36,162 nucleotides of DNA from CAWCQC01 sp963819905 (GCA_963819905.1 CAWFXP010000008.1:1-36162), one strand, 5' to 3'; counted from the stretch's first letter, positions 8,634-18,340 are shown. Program-made: numbers and translations. Notes: generated by a model not told the origin, from the letters alone.

Positions 8634-9381
8634 TCTCCGCGCCTTTCTGTCCCAGGTAGGCCGCAACCACCTCTTTGCTCGTGCTGATCTCCTCGGGCGA
8701 GCCGACCGCGATGGTCTTGCCGTTGTCGAGCACCTGAATTCGCTCGCAGACCCGGAAGATGATGTGCATGTCGTGCTCGACGAGGAGCACGCCGCAGCCG
8801 AGGTCGTCACGCACTCTGGCGATCGTCCTCGTCAGCTCGAGGCTCTCCGCGTCGTCGAGGCCTGCGGCCGGCTCGTCGAGCAGGAGGAACTTCGGTCCGA
8901 CCGCGACCGCGCGGGCGATGCCGACGCGGCGCTCGTCGCCGTGTGGGAGAGCGGACGCCGGCAGGCGTGCGAGGTGGGCGAGTCCCAGGCCCTCGATGAG
9001 CTCACGTGCGCGTGCCCGAGCCGCTCGCCTCGACAGGCCGGCGCCGAGTGCCCCGAGCTCGACGTTCTCGAACACCGTGAGCTCCGGAAAGGTGGCGACG
9101 TCCTGGAACGTCCGTACGAGCCCCAGCCGGACCAGCTTCTGCGGCGACCAGCCGGTGACGTCGTCACCGGCGAGCGAGACGCGGCCCGCAGTGAGGGGCA
9201 CGAAGCTCGAGACGGCGTTCATGAAGGTCGTCTTGCCGGCTCCGTTCGGGCCGATCAGGCCCATGATCTGCCCCTGCTCGAGCGTCAGGTGGACGCCGTC
9301 GACGGCTCGGACGCCCTCGAAGTGGACGTGGATTTCCTCCGCGACCAGCCTCGCGGGCCCCGAGCCGTCGCCAGCTGTCAT
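8617..9381 (-). CDS. livG: Branched-chain amino acid-type ABC transporter ATPase LivG
   Basis: 254 residues, intact. Walker A GPNGAGKTT, LivG-type LVRLGLVRTFQDVATFPELT, Walker B FLLLDEPAAGL and VLLVEHDMHIIFRVCERIQV are clear. The ABC signature is degenerate, LPHGDERRVGIARAVA in place of LSGGQ, as is usual for LivG (family knowledge). The start is 27 bases after the stop of the binding-protein gene, with only a weak ribosome binding site. It works as a heterodimer with LivF. Confidence 0.92.
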   Translation of the reverse strand: MTAGDGSGPARLVAEEIHVHFEGVRAVDGVHLTLEQGQIMGLIGPNGAGKTTFMNAVSSFVPLTAGRVSLAGDDVTGWSPQKLVRLGLVRTFQDVATFPELTVFENVELGALGAGLSRRAARARARELIEGLGLAHLARLPASALPHGDERRVGIARAVAVGPKFLLLDEPAAGLDDAESLELTRTIARVRDDLGCGVLLVEHDMHIIFRVCERIQVLDNGKTIAVGSPEEISTSKEVVAAYLGQKGAEIARAQ

Positions 9382-9408
9382 CTTGCGCCAGCTACTCGAT
9401 TCGGTTGA

Positions 9409-10666
9409 TTACTTGGCCTTCACGGGAGCGCCCGAACAGGGACTGCCGTCGCCGATGTTGGGGATCCTCTTGACGGCGTGGGTGCCGATCTGCCTGTCCT
9501 TGCCGTTCGTCCACTGCTCGATCGAGTAGGCGGCCGGCTGCGGACGGTGGCACTTGGCCGTGCCCTTCATCATGTTGCCGAAGTAGTTGATCCTGACCGG
9601 ACCGCCGAACAGCGCGGCTGCGATCTTCGTGCCGTCGGTCGAGCCGGCCGCTTTGATCGCCGCCACGAGCGCATCGGCGAGCGCGTAGCCCGGCAACGCG
9701 TAGTGGTTACCGAGCGGCTGGCCGTACTTGGCCCTGAACTGCGAAGCGATCAACCGGACTTGCGGCGTCTGCGTGCCCTGGCAGTACGTCGGCAGGCAGG
9801 CAAAGCCCAGGGCCCAGAAGTTCGACACCTTTCCGGCCACCTGGTTGACGAGCGTGCCGTTGACCGAGGCGTTCGTCGTGATCGGCTTGGCGATGCCCGC
9901 GTCGCGGATGGCGCGGATCAACTGCGAGCCGTACGGCTGCCACGAGCCGTTGAAGATCATGTCGCAGCCCGCGATCTTGCCGCGCAGGCGAGTGATCTGC
10001 GAGCTGAGGTCGAGGTTTGGGCCTCCGACGAAGGTGTCCTCGCCGCAGACCCTGCCGCCGAGCTGCACCCAACGAGCCTTGAAGTAGTCGGCCGTCGCCT
10101 TCGAGTACTCGAGCGACGTGTCCTTGAAGATGTACGCCGACCTCCACTGCCGTTTCGACGCCCGAGCCCACTCCGCCATCGTCACGCCCTCGGCGTCCGA
10201 GCCGAGGCCCATCGAACCGCCGTACGGGCCGACGATCGCCGGCGTGGCGACCTTCGGCGACGACGCACACAGTGCGATGCCCGGCACCTTGTGCCCTCTC
10301 GGCCGCGTTGATGGCCGGGAACGAGAAGTCGAAGTCGCAGGTCGCGACGATCGCCACCGCGCCGTTCCCGATCAGCTCCTCGGCGTTCGCTGCCGCCGTG
10401 GGCTTGTCGGACTTCGTGTCGATCCATTGCACCCTGAGCTGTCTGCCGAGGACGCCACCCCTCTTGTTGATCTGCTCGATCCGCATCTGGAAGAGCTGGC
10501 CAGACTGGAGATCGTAGGGAGCCAGGCCCCCGGTCTTGGCCGCAGAGATGCCGATCAAGATCGTCGCCTCTGCATTGCGACTGCCGAAGGCCGAGCCGAC
10601 AGCCAGTGACGCGACGACTGCGCACACGGCGACCAGCGCTCCGGCCATCGTGATTCGCTTCCTCAT
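9409..10666 (-). CDS. ABC transporter substrate-binding protein, Liv type (Peripla_BP_6), one frame break
   Basis: Exported type I periplasmic-binding-fold protein of about 418 residues. A signal peptide is clear (MRKRITMAGALVAVCAVVAS). The mature part begins with ILIGISAAKTGGLAPYDLQ and continues through RGGVLGRQLRVQWIDTKSDK and IGNGAVAIVATCDFDF. A single frame change near 10295 shifts the remaining 290 residues (IALCASSPKVATPAIVGPYG onward), including VNGTLVNQVAGKVSNFWALG and HYALPGYALADALVAAIKAAG. GGAGG stands 8 bases before the ATG. Four to six cysteines in the C-terminal half suggest disulfides. It would select the substrate for LivGFHM. It is separated from the upstream SDR by 109 bases that hold a possible promoter. 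Confidence 0.88.
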
Positions 10667-10700
10667 CAGTTGCCCTCCTGTCCTGGCCGCGGGGAGTCGC

Positions 10701-10727
10701 GGCCTACCCCTTCGCCGATGCTAGGCC
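10701..10727 (-). promoter_or_regulatory. Inverted repeat and possible promoter before the binding-protein gene
   Basis: GGCCTA and TAGGCC stand as an inverted repeat 15 bases apart, 35-61 bases upstream of the binding-protein start. On the minus strand this region offers TAGCAT and TAGGCC as -10-like (TAnnnT/C) hexamers. This would allow the ABC genes to be transcribed apart from the hydantoinase genes upstream. No clear -35 box is visible. Confidence 0.35.
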
Positions 10728-10775
10728 AACCTCGGTGCTCTTTTCAAACGCCCGTCACACCTCCCGTCCGCCTGC

Positions 10776-11525
10776 TCACCGAGCAGCCCAGCCGCCGTCG
10801 ACGAGGATGCTCTCTCCGTGGATGTACCGAGCAGCATCCGAGGCGAGAAATACCGCCAGCGGGGCGACGTCCTCGACGAGACCGACCCGGCCGTACGGAG
10901 TCCCGTCGAGGTACATCTGCTCGTACGCCGGGTCCTCGAGCAGCTCCTCGTTCATCGGCGTCCGGATGTTGCCCGGGGCGATCGCGTTCACGCGGATCTG
11001 CGCGGGGGCAAGCTCGACGGCGAGCGCCTTCGTCAGCTGCTCGATCGCCCCCTTCGTCGCGCAGTACGCAGCCGAGTTCGTGAAAGCGACCTGGCCGGCG
11101 ATCGACGAGACGAAGATGACGGAGCTGTCGGGCGCGAGGTGCGGCAGCGCCGCCTTCGTGAGCGCGTAGGGCGCCCGGACGTTCACGCGCCACTGCTCGT
11201 CGAAGTCCTCGAGGGGAGCGTCGGCAAGCGGCTTGGGCAGGAAGACGCCGGCCATGTGGAGCAGCGTCGTCAGCGCGCCGAACGCCCCGATCGTCTCGTC
11301 GACGATTCGCTGCGGCGCGTCTGCGGCGGTCAGGTCCACGGCGATGACGTGCGACGTGCCGCAGCGCCCGGCGCACGCCGCGAGACGCTCGGCGTCCCGT
11401 CCCACCAGCACGACCCTCGCGCCGGCCTCCGACATCGCCTCGGCACAGGCGAGCCCGATGCCCGAGCTCGCGCCCGTCACGACGGCGACCTTCCCGTCGA
11501 GGCGGGCGCTCGGGAACGGCGTCAT
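10776..11525 (-). CDS. SDR-family dehydrogenase/reductase
   Basis: 249 residues, intact from the ATG at 11525. Classical SDR motifs are all present: cofactor motif VVTGASSGIGLACA, LLHMAGVF in the NNAG position, catalytic Ser in FVSSIAGQVAF, YCATK (Tyr-x-x-x-Lys) and the IRVNAIAPGNIRTPM and DGGWAAR tail regions. The absence of a basic residue after the glycine motif and VVLVGRDAERL suggest NAD(P)H but do not settle which. The start overlaps the hydantoinase B stop by ATGA. The substrate is unknown; it may act on a hydroxy or keto acid released after ring opening. Confidence 0.9.
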   Translation of the reverse strand: MTPFPSARLDGKVAVVTGASSGIGLACAEAMSEAGARVVLVGRDAERLAACAGRCGTSHVIAVDLTAADAPQRIVDETIGAFGALTTLLHMAGVFLPKPLADAPLEDFDEQWRVNVRAPYALTKAALPHLAPDSSVIFVSSIAGQVAFTNSAAYCATKGAIEQLTKALAVELAPAQIRVNAIAPGNIRTPMNEELLEDPAYEQMYLDGTPYGRVGLVEDVAPLAVFLASDAARYIHGESILVDGGWAAR

Positions 11526-13285
11526 CGCGCCCTTCTCAACCGCGCGGTCTCCGCCGGGTCGACCTCGAGCGAGTCGTCGAGCACCTCGCGCCGGAACGCG
11601 ACGCCGTAGACCTCGCGTGCCCGCTCGAAGCTGACGAAGCGCGCCAGCACGTCGTCGCGAACACGCTCGGGCTCCCGCCCGTGCGGATGCCCGTAGCCAC
11701 CGCCCCCGCTCAGCGCATGCCCGAGCAGCTCGCCCGGCTCGAGCACCACTTGCGCGATCGGGTCGAGTGCCTCCTCGACGCCGTCCGAGGAGGTCTTGAA
11801 GGCGATCGAGGGCGCCGCCGTGCCACCGCCCTGCGTCCCGCGCGGCGGATGGTGGTAGCCGTCCGTGACATAGGCAGCCGTCATCGGATCGCGCTTCGGG
11901 CCGAACGTCACCCGCGCGCCGGGCGCGCCGCGCCTGCGACCTGCTCCCTCCGAGTCGACTCGGATCCGGACCTCGCCGACACGGATCGGATACTTCTGCT
12001 CGTCGATCTCGACGCTGTCGCGGAACATCAGGCCGTTGGTGACGGCATTGCCGTACGTGACCCAGCCGTCGTATTCGGGCCCCGCAGGGCCACCCTGAGA
12101 GCCGAGGAACTTCTGATTCACGTAGGGGCTGTCCGCCTTGCGCCAGTCCGTCCCGGAGACGACCGCGAAGCCGGGGCCGATCCCGCACGCGCCCTCGGCG
12201 AGCCCGTAGCCGTCCCAGGCGTCGGCAATCGTCCGCTGGGTCGTCACCACCAGGCGCTCTCCGACGTTCGTCGTCGCCACCGAGCACGAATGCGGAAACC
12301 GAGGGATGCCGACGAGGCAGTTCTCGCGCAGCTTCACCTTCACGCGACGAAAGGTCCCCGCGTTGTGAGGGATGTCGGGGTCGATCGAGTTGAAGATCCC
12401 GGTCATGCAGTTGTTCATGGCGCACGTCCGCGACTCGTTGACGCCGGCGGGGAGGCAGTCGATGTTGTCGGTCAGGTCGGCCTCGATCATCCCGGCCTCG
12501 GGATCGATCGTGATCGAGACCCGGATCGGGATGCCCTCCGGCGCCGGTCCGAACGGGTCGTGCATCCCCTCGCCGACGATCGTGCCCGCCGGCAGGCTCG
12601 AGATGACGTGCGCGACGCACCGCTCGGAGTAGTCGAACCACTCCTCGACGAACTCCGCGACCGTCTCCGCTCCGTACCTGGCACAGACCTCCTTGAGGCG
12701 CGCCTCGCCGATCCTGGCGGCGCCGACCATGGCCAGGTAGTCGCCGTACCACTGATCCGGGACCCGGATGCGCCTGCGGCACATGCGGATCACGTCCTCG
12801 ATGTCCTCGTAGTCCCGCTGCACGCGGACCGCTGGGAAGATCAGGCTGCCCTCCTCGTAGACGTCGCGGGCATAGGGCATGTAGGTGGTCGGCTGCGCGT
12901 TGCCGCAGTCGGCCTGGTGCGCCTTCGCGGCCGCCGTGAACACGTGCCGGCCTTCCCAGAAGACGGGCACGAGGATGACGTGATCGGCCGGGTGGGTGTT
13001 CCCGAGATACGGGTCGTTGTGCAGGAACGCGTCGCCCTCGGTCAGATCGGCATGCAGGTCGGTGACGGCCTCGGCGAGGAACTCCATCCCGATCACGTGC
13101 ACCGGCAGGCCCTCGGCCGACGCGAGCAGGCGGTTGTCGGACGTGATCAGCGCGCAGGAGAAATCGCGTGCCATGTTCAGAACCGCGGAGCGACCCGTGC
13201 GCAGCAGTGTGTTCTCCATCTCCCGCACGATCGAGTCGAGTCGATTGGCGATGACGGCGAGCGTCACGGGGTCGAAGGAGCTCAC
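11522..13285 (-). CDS. Hydantoinase/oxoprolinase B-family subunit (HyuB), first copy
   Basis: 587 residues, intact. Opens with FDPVTLAVIANRLDSIVREM and MARDFSCALITSDNRLLA. The core motif NDPYLGNTHPADH (near residues 93-105), NIDCLPAGVNESR and a glycine-rich end, GGGGYGHPHGREPERV, are typical of the family. HyuB works with HyuA in ATP-dependent opening of hydantoins, 5-oxoproline or caprolactam, and in acetone/acetophenone carboxylases. The start is a GTG at 13285 overlapping the HyuA stop (GTGA). The sequence cannot separate hydrolysis from carboxylation, and no third (gamma) carboxylase subunit is seen, which favours a ring-opening amidohydrolase. Confidence 0.92.
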   Translation of the reverse strand: MSSFDPVTLAVIANRLDSIVREMENTLLRTGRSAVLNMARDFSCALITSDNRLLASAEGLPVHVIGMEFLAEAVTDLHADLTEGDAFLHNDPYLGNTHPADHVILVPVFWEGRHVFTAAAKAHQADCGNAQPTTYMPYARDVYEEGSLIFPAVRVQRDYEDIEDVIRMCRRRIRVPDQWYGDYLAMVGAARIGEARLKEVCARYGAETVAEFVEEWFDYSERCVAHVISSLPAGTIVGEGMHDPFGPAPEGIPIRVSITIDPEAGMIEADLTDNIDCLPAGVNESRTCAMNNCMTGIFNSIDPDIPHNAGTFRRVKVKLRENCLVGIPRFPHSCSVATTNVGERLVVTTQRTIADAWDGYGLAEGACGIGPGFAVVSGTDWRKADSPYVNQKFLGSQGGPAGPEYDGWVTYGNAVTNGLMFRDSVEIDEQKYPIRVGEVRIRVDSEGAGRRRGAPGARVTFGPKRDPMTAAYVTDGYHHPPRGTQGGGTAAPSIAFKTSSDGVEEALDPIAQVVLEPGELLGHALSGGGGYGHPHGREPERVRDDVLARFVSFERAREVYGVAFRREVLDDSLEVDPAETARLRRAR

Positions 13286-15424
13286 CGCGCGAGCTCCCGC
13301 ACGGCGCTGCTCGACCGATCCGTCCCGCTGTCGGTCGTGAGCTCGAGGATGTAGTTGCCGAGCCCCGTGACGACCGCTGCCGACCCCGGGTAGACGACGA
13401 TCGTCGTGGTCGGTTCCCGGATGATCGCCGGGCCTTCGATCCGGGTGCCGACCGACAGGGATTCTCCGTCGTACCGGGGAACGGGCCGGAGCCCGGTCTC
13501 CTTGAAGTACGCCATGTCCGTCGATGCGGCGTCGCCCGGTTCGGCCGGCAGCTCTCGGGGACGAATGGTCGGCTTCTCGAGCACGGCGGTCGCCCGTGCC
13601 TTCCAGAGCAGGCATTCCAGGTACTGACCGGGCTCGCGCACGGCGAAGATCCGTTCGTGCGTGGCATGGAACGCCTCCTCGACAGCGCGCACGTCCTCGT
13701 CCGACTCGAGCTGTTGCGGGACCGGCACGTCGAGCTCCCACACCTGTGCGCGATATCGAGCCTCGACCGAGAAGTCCTTTCGCGTCTCCAGCACGGGCAG
13801 ACCGGCGAGCCCGTCGAGAAAGTCGTCCGCTCGCGCGGCCACGTCCCGGAGCGTCGCGTTCACCGCCTCGCGGTCGAGCGAGCGGGTCTCCGCGTAGCGG
13901 CTCTGCGGGAACTCGGAGACGACGTCCGCGAAGAGGGCGCCGCACGCCGAGAGGGCGCTCGCCGTCGACGGCGCGAGGACGCGCGGGCAGCCGAGCTCGC
14001 GCGCGATCGGGACGATGGTCAGGCCGGAGGCGCCCCCGCCTGCGACCAGCGTGACCGCGCGCGGGTCGATTCCCTGCATGATCGTGATCTCCCTGATCGC
14101 TCCGACGATGTTCTCGGACGCGATCGTCAGCGCCGCATACGCTGCCTCGTGGACGCCCATTCCGAGCGGCGCTGCGACCGCTTCCTCGATGACGGCGTGG
14201 GCAGCATCCGCATCGAGCGGCAACCTGCCGCCGAGAAAGTAGTCAGGGTCGATCCAGCCGAGCACGACCGCGGCATCGGTGATCGTGGGTTGCGTGCCGC
14301 CGCGGCCATAGCACGCCGGACCCGGATCCGCGCCGGCGCTCCGGGGCCCGACCCGGAGCAATCCGCCCGGGTCGATCCAGACGATCGAGCCGCCGCCCGC
14401 GCCGATCGACTTGACGTCGACCGCCCGGATGCCCGTGATGTGACCGATCCAGCGTCCGCCCAGCCAGGTCTCGGCCGCGTACGTGATCTCCCCGCCGGCG
14501 ACCAGGCACACGTCGAAGGTGGTGCCTCCGGTGTCGCAGACGATCAGGTCGGTCGAAGCGGCTTCTCTCTCGTTCTCTCCGGCCTCCGCACCGGCGTAGG
14601 CGAGGGCGGCAACCGGAGCCATCGACGGTCCGGAGCCGACCGAGTAGATCGGACGTTCGACGACTTGCTCGGGGCGCCACGCGCCGCCGAACGACGTGGC
14701 GACGAAGATGTGGCCCTGCAGCCCGGCTTCGCGAAGGTCCGACTCCAACGTCCGCAGGTAGGTCTGCATCAGCGGCTTGAGCGACGCGTCGATCGCCGTG
14801 GAGGACGCTCGGCGGTACTCGCGGATGATCGGGTTCAGACGGTGCGAGAGCGTGAACGGCGTTCCCGGCCATTCGCTCTCGATCAGCTCGCCGACGCGGA
14901 GCTCGTGGTCGGGGTTGACGATCGACCAGAGGAGGCATACGGCGACTGCCTCCGCCCCGAGCGCGCGGGCCTCCGAGATCGCCGCCAGGACGCTCGCCTC
15001 GTCGAGCGGGACGAACACGTCCCCCTCGGAATCGATCCGCTCCCGGAGCTCGAACGTCAGCCAGCGCGGGACGTAGGGCGGCGGGTACTGGTCCTGACGG
15101 AACGGGTCGAGCTTCCCGCCCTCGCGGAGCAAGCAGGACGTCGGGGAAGCCCTCGGTCGTGAAGAACGCGGTGCGGGCCGTCATGCCCTCGACGATCGCG
15201 TTCGTCGCGCGGGTGGTGCCGTAGGTGAAGACCTCCGTGCGGGCGAGCAGCTCGCCGACCGTCAGGCCGAGCATTGGCGCGAGCTGCGCCAGACCCTCCT
15301 CGATGCTCTGGAACGCCCGCGTGACGTCCGTCGGCGCCTTGGCCAGCAGCAGCCTGCCGTCCTCGTCGGCGACGACGACGTCGGTGAACGTCCCGCCGGT
15401 GTCGACGGAGACGCGAAACCCCAT
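13282..15424 (-). CDS. Hydantoinase/oxoprolinase A-family subunit (HyuA), first copy, one frame break
   Basis: About 714 residues when the frame change near 15130 is repaired. The N-terminus has the actin-fold phosphate loop VDTGGTFTDVVVADEDG (residues 7-23) and YGTTRATNAIVEG. The second phosphate loop is CDTGGTTFDVCLV, followed by GAGGGSIVWIDPGG, GPACYGRGGTQPTITDA and the adenosine-region VAGGGASGLT. The C-terminal domain ends with EGPAIIREPTTTIVVYPG. HyuA provides ATP-dependent phosphorylation of the lactam or hydantoin ring. It is the first gene of the minus-strand array. GAAGG lies about 9 bases before the ATG. The frame change is a single extra base in the DVLL...REGGK region and is probably an artefact. 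Confidence 0.88.
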
Positions 15425-15557
15425 CAGTCCGCGGCCTTCACTCGCTCGGAGCTCTCCATCCAGTGGTCGTGCCGCCCGCGAGCGACGGCCTGCGCGCGAT
15501 TATCGGGCAGGACCCCGTGCCGATCAACCGGATGCGGACGACCTGGTCGCCCTCGGG

Positions 15558-15569
15558 GATAATCCCGCC
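15558..15569 (+). promoter_or_regulatory. -10 box GATAAT immediately before bioB (leaderless candidate)
   Basis: GATAAT at 15558-15563 ends 6 bases before the bioB ATG at 15570, so transcription would start at or within a base or two of the start codon. There is no Shine-Dalgarno sequence, which fits leaderless translation, common in actinobacteria. The box is embedded in a small inverted repeat (GGGAT, a, ATCCC). No clear -35 box is visible. Confidence 0.45.
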
Positions 15570-16566
15570 ATGGCGGTGATCGAGACCTCGAACTGGGAGG
15601 CGCTCGCCGACAAGGCGCTGGCGGACGAGCGCCTGTCTCGCGACGGAGGCGCTCGCCGTCCTCCACGCGCCCGACGAGGAGGTGTTGTCGCTCCTCGCGG
15701 CGGTCTTCCGCGTCCGCAGGGCGCATTTCGGCCTCCTCGTGAAGCTGAACATGATCGTCAACGCCAAGAGCGGCATCTGCCCCGAGGACTGCGGCTACTG
15801 CTCCCAGTCGATCGTCTCCACCGCCGAGATCCCCAAGTACTCGCTGCTCGATGCGGACGTGCTGGTGGCAGGAGCGCACGAGGCCTGGTCACGGAAGGCC
15901 AGGACGTACTGCATCGTCGCGAGCGGCCGCGGGCCGAGCGCGCGAGAGCTCCGGGAGGTGACGACAGCCGTACGCCGGATCAAGCAGGAGCTGCCGATGA
16001 AGATCTGCGCCTGCCTCGGGCTTCTCACCCCCGCTCAGGCGCGCGACCTCTTCGAGGCCGGGGTCGAGCGCTACAACCACAACCTCAACACCGCCGCGAG
16101 CCACCACGCGCGGATCACGACGACCCACGCCTACGACGATCGCGTGACCACGCTCGAGGCCGTCAGGGCGGCGGGCATCTCGCCCTGTGCGGGCTTCATC
16201 GCCGGCATGGGCGAGACGGACGAGCAGGTCGTCGAGGTCGCCTATGCGCTCCGCGAGCTCGATGTGGACTCCATCCCGGTCAACTTCCTGAACGCGATCC
16301 CGGGCACGCCGCTCGAGGATCGGGACGAGCTCGACCCGCGCCGCTGCCTCAAGATCCTCGCGCTCCTTCGTCTCGTGTGCCCACGGAAGGAGATCCGCGT
16401 CGCAGGCGGCCGCGAGGTCAACCTGCGATCTCTGCAGCCGCTCGCGCTCTACGCCGCCAACTCGATCTTCGTCGGCGACTACCTGACCACGCCGGGACAG
16501 GCGGCCGAGTCCGATTGGGCGATGCTCGAGGATCTCGGCTTCGAGATCGAGGAATGCGCACTGTGA
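15570..16566 (+). CDS. bioB: Biotin synthase BioB, one frame break
   Basis: Radical-SAM enzyme that inserts sulfur into dethiobiotin. The cluster motif GICPEDCGYCSQS (Cys-x3-Cys-x2-Cys) is exact. Residues matching the second iron-sulfur cluster ligands are in TYCIVASGRGP, MKICACLGLL, ISPCAGFIAGMGE and EIRVAGGRE. YNHNLNT is the substrate-binding Asn motif. The first 24 residues (MAVIETSNWEALADKALADE) are joined to the rest by a frame change near 15642, giving about 331 residues, a normal BioB length. No other biotin biosynthesis gene is visible, so the gene sits here as the head of an operon for a biotin-dependent enzyme, presumably to match cofactor supply to demand. Confidence 0.93.
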
Positions 16567-16582
16567 GAGGAAAGGAGCCGGC

Positions 16583-17356
16583 ATGGCGATGAGCGTCGAT
16601 CTGAACGCCGACATGGGCGAGTCCTACGGTCGGTGGACGCTCGGGGACGACGCCGCGCTGATGGGGTTCCTGACGTCGGCGAACATCGCGTGCGGCTTTC
16701 ACGGTGGCGATCCGCACGTGATGCGGTCGACCGTCGCGCTCGCGGTGGAGCACGGCGTCGGAGTCGGCGCGCACGTCTCCTTCCCGGATCTGATCGGCTT
16801 CGGACGCAGGCGCCTGGCTGCGACCGCGGAGGAGGTCCAGGACTACGTCGTGTACCAGGCGGGGGCGATCCGCGCCTTCGTGGAGGCGGCGGGAGGTCGC
16901 CTGCAGCACGTGAAGCCCCACGGCGCGCTCTATGCGTCGATCGTCGACGACGTCGACCTCGCGCACGCGGTCGCCGAGGCGGTGGCGATGCTCGGCTCGG
17001 ACGTCATCCTGCTGATGCCGCCGGCGGTCGCGCCGGCCGCTGCGGAGGCAGGCGTGCCGTTCGTCCCCGAGGGCTACGTGGACCTCGACTACGACGCGAA
17101 CGGCAAGCTGGTGCTGGAGCGAGTGAAGCAGGTGCGCGATCCGGAGGCGATGGGCGAGAAGGCGCTCCGGCTCGTGCGCGACGGCAAGGTCTCGACGGTC
17201 GAGGGCGGTGAGCTCGAGCTGCACGTCGAGAGCATCTGCGTGCACGGCGACGCGCCGAACGCGCCCGCGATCGCCCGCGCGATCCGCGATCGGCTCCAGG
17301 ACGCCGGTGTCGGGCTGGCGCCCCTTGCCGAGTTGAGGGCAGTCGCTCCGCGTTAG
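16583..17356 (+). CDS. pxpA: LamB/YcsF family protein (5-oxoprolinase subunit PxpA-like)
   Basis: 257 residues, intact. The family signatures are DLNADMGESYGRW (6-18), SANIACGFHGGDP (32-44), VGAHVSFPDLIGFGRR and HVKPHGALY. The metal/substrate-binding Asp and His residues lie in these motifs. In PxpABC, this subunit acts with PxpB and PxpC in ATP-dependent cleavage of 5-oxoproline (established for that complex). Here the partner subunits are of urea carboxylase type, so the substrate may differ. An excellent AGGAAAGGAG precedes the ATG, in contrast with the leaderless-looking genes beside it. The stop codon TAG doubles as part of a -10 box for the next gene. Confidence 0.92.
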   Translation: MAMSVDLNADMGESYGRWTLGDDAALMGFLTSANIACGFHGGDPHVMRSTVALAVEHGVGVGAHVSFPDLIGFGRRRLAATAEEVQDYVVYQAGAIRAFVEAAGGRLQHVKPHGALYASIVDDVDLAHAVAEAVAMLGSDVILLMPPAVAPAAAEAGVPFVPEGYVDLDYDANGKLVLERVKQVRDPEAMGEKALRLVRDGKVSTVEGGELELHVESICVHGDAPNAPAIARAIRDRLQDAGVGLAPLAELRAVAPR

Positions 17357-17365
17357 GATCGCCGG
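17354..17365 (+). promoter_or_regulatory. -10 box TAGGAT overlapping the pxpA stop, before a GTG start
   Basis: TAGGAT at 17354-17359 is a near-ideal actinobacterial -10 hexamer. It ends 6 bases before the GTG at 17366, so a transcript from it would be leaderless. Its first three bases are the pxpA stop codon. It could also serve as a weak Shine-Dalgarno sequence (AGGA) with 8-9 base spacing, so both readings stay open. Confidence 0.4.
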
Positions 17366-18340
17366 GTGACGCCCGCCGCCTCGGCTGTGATCGCAAGCCG
17401 GCCCGCCCAGGACGGGAAGCCCGGGATCGTCTACAGGTACGCGGGAGACCGCGCCGTGCTCGTCGAGTACGGCGAGATGGTGTTCGATCTCACGCTCAAC
17501 TTCTTCATGCTGGCGGTCGACGCGGCGCTTCGTGCGAACGCGCCGGCGGGGATGGTGGAGACGGCGCCGGGGTTCCGCTCGATCCTGGTCGTGTACGACC
17601 CGGCCGTGCTGCGGCCGTCCGAGCTCGTCGATCACCTCCACGGCATCCACGACTCGCTCCAGGGCGAGCAGGGCATGACGATCCCGAGCCGGCTCGTGCA
17701 CATGCCGCTCGCGTTCGACGACTCGTCCTCGCGCGACGCCGTCGAGCGATACGTGCGCACGATCCGGAAGGATGCGCCCAACGCCGAGGGCGGGACGAAC
17801 ATCGACTACATCGTCCGCTACAACGGCTTTCCCGGCCGCGAGGAGCTCTACGCGGCCCTTCTCGGCAGCGAGCAATGGACGGCCTTCGTGGGCTTCTTCC
17901 CCGGCTTGCCGTTCATGTTCCCGCTCGACCCTCGCGAGACCGTCTTCGTGCCCAAGTACAACCCGACGCGCACCTGGACCGCGGAGGGGGCGGTGGGGAT
18001 CGGGGGGCCGTGTGTCGCGATCTATCCGGTCGAGTCGGCCGGCGGCTACCAGCTGTTCGGCCGGACGCTGCCGATCTACGACATCCGGCAGCGCAACGCT
18101 GCGTTCCGGGACAACCCGCTGCTCCTCCGCCCCGGCGACCGTGTCCAGTTCCACCGGGTCGAAGAGGAGGAGTTGCTGCAGGCGTTCGCGGACGTCCATG
18201 CCGATCGCTACCGCTACCGGACCGAGGACAGCCCATTCGACCTCGCCGAGTACCTGGAGTGGCTGCCGACGATCGACGGGGAGGTGGAGGAGCGACGCCA
18301 GCGCCGCGAGGCGGCGGCCGCCGCGACGCCCGTGCCATGA
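17366..18340 (+). CDS. Carboxyltransferase subunit, AHS1 domain of urea carboxylase type
   Basis: 324 residues, well above the about 220-240 of KipI/PxpB. Sequence features match the AHS1 half of the urea carboxylase CT domain: YRYAGDRAVLVEYGEMVFDL (25-44), ETAPGFRSILVVYDP, RLVHMPLAFDD, VPKYNPTRTWTAEGAVGIGG, YPVESAGGYQLFGRTLPIYD, then a PGDRVQFHRV end and a charged Arg/Ala tail. KipI-type proteins instead have a shorter form without the YNPTRTW region (family knowledge). It should pair with the next gene product to make a complete carboxyltransferase that takes CO2 from a biotinyl carrier. Together with BCCP and BC it makes a split urea-carboxylase-like enzyme. Confidence 0.88.
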   Translation: MTPAASAVIASRPAQDGKPGIVYRYAGDRAVLVEYGEMVFDLTLNFFMLAVDAALRANAPAGMVETAPGFRSILVVYDPAVLRPSELVDHLHGIHDSLQGEQGMTIPSRLVHMPLAFDDSSSRDAVERYVRTIRKDAPNAEGGTNIDYIVRYNGFPGREELYAALLGSEQWTAFVGFFPGLPFMFPLDPRETVFVPKYNPTRTWTAEGAVGIGGPCVAIYPVESAGGYQLFGRTLPIYDIRQRNAAFRDNPLLLRPGDRVQFHRVEEEELLQAFADVHADRYRYRTEDSPFDLAEYLEWLPTIDGEVEERRQRREAAAAATPVP

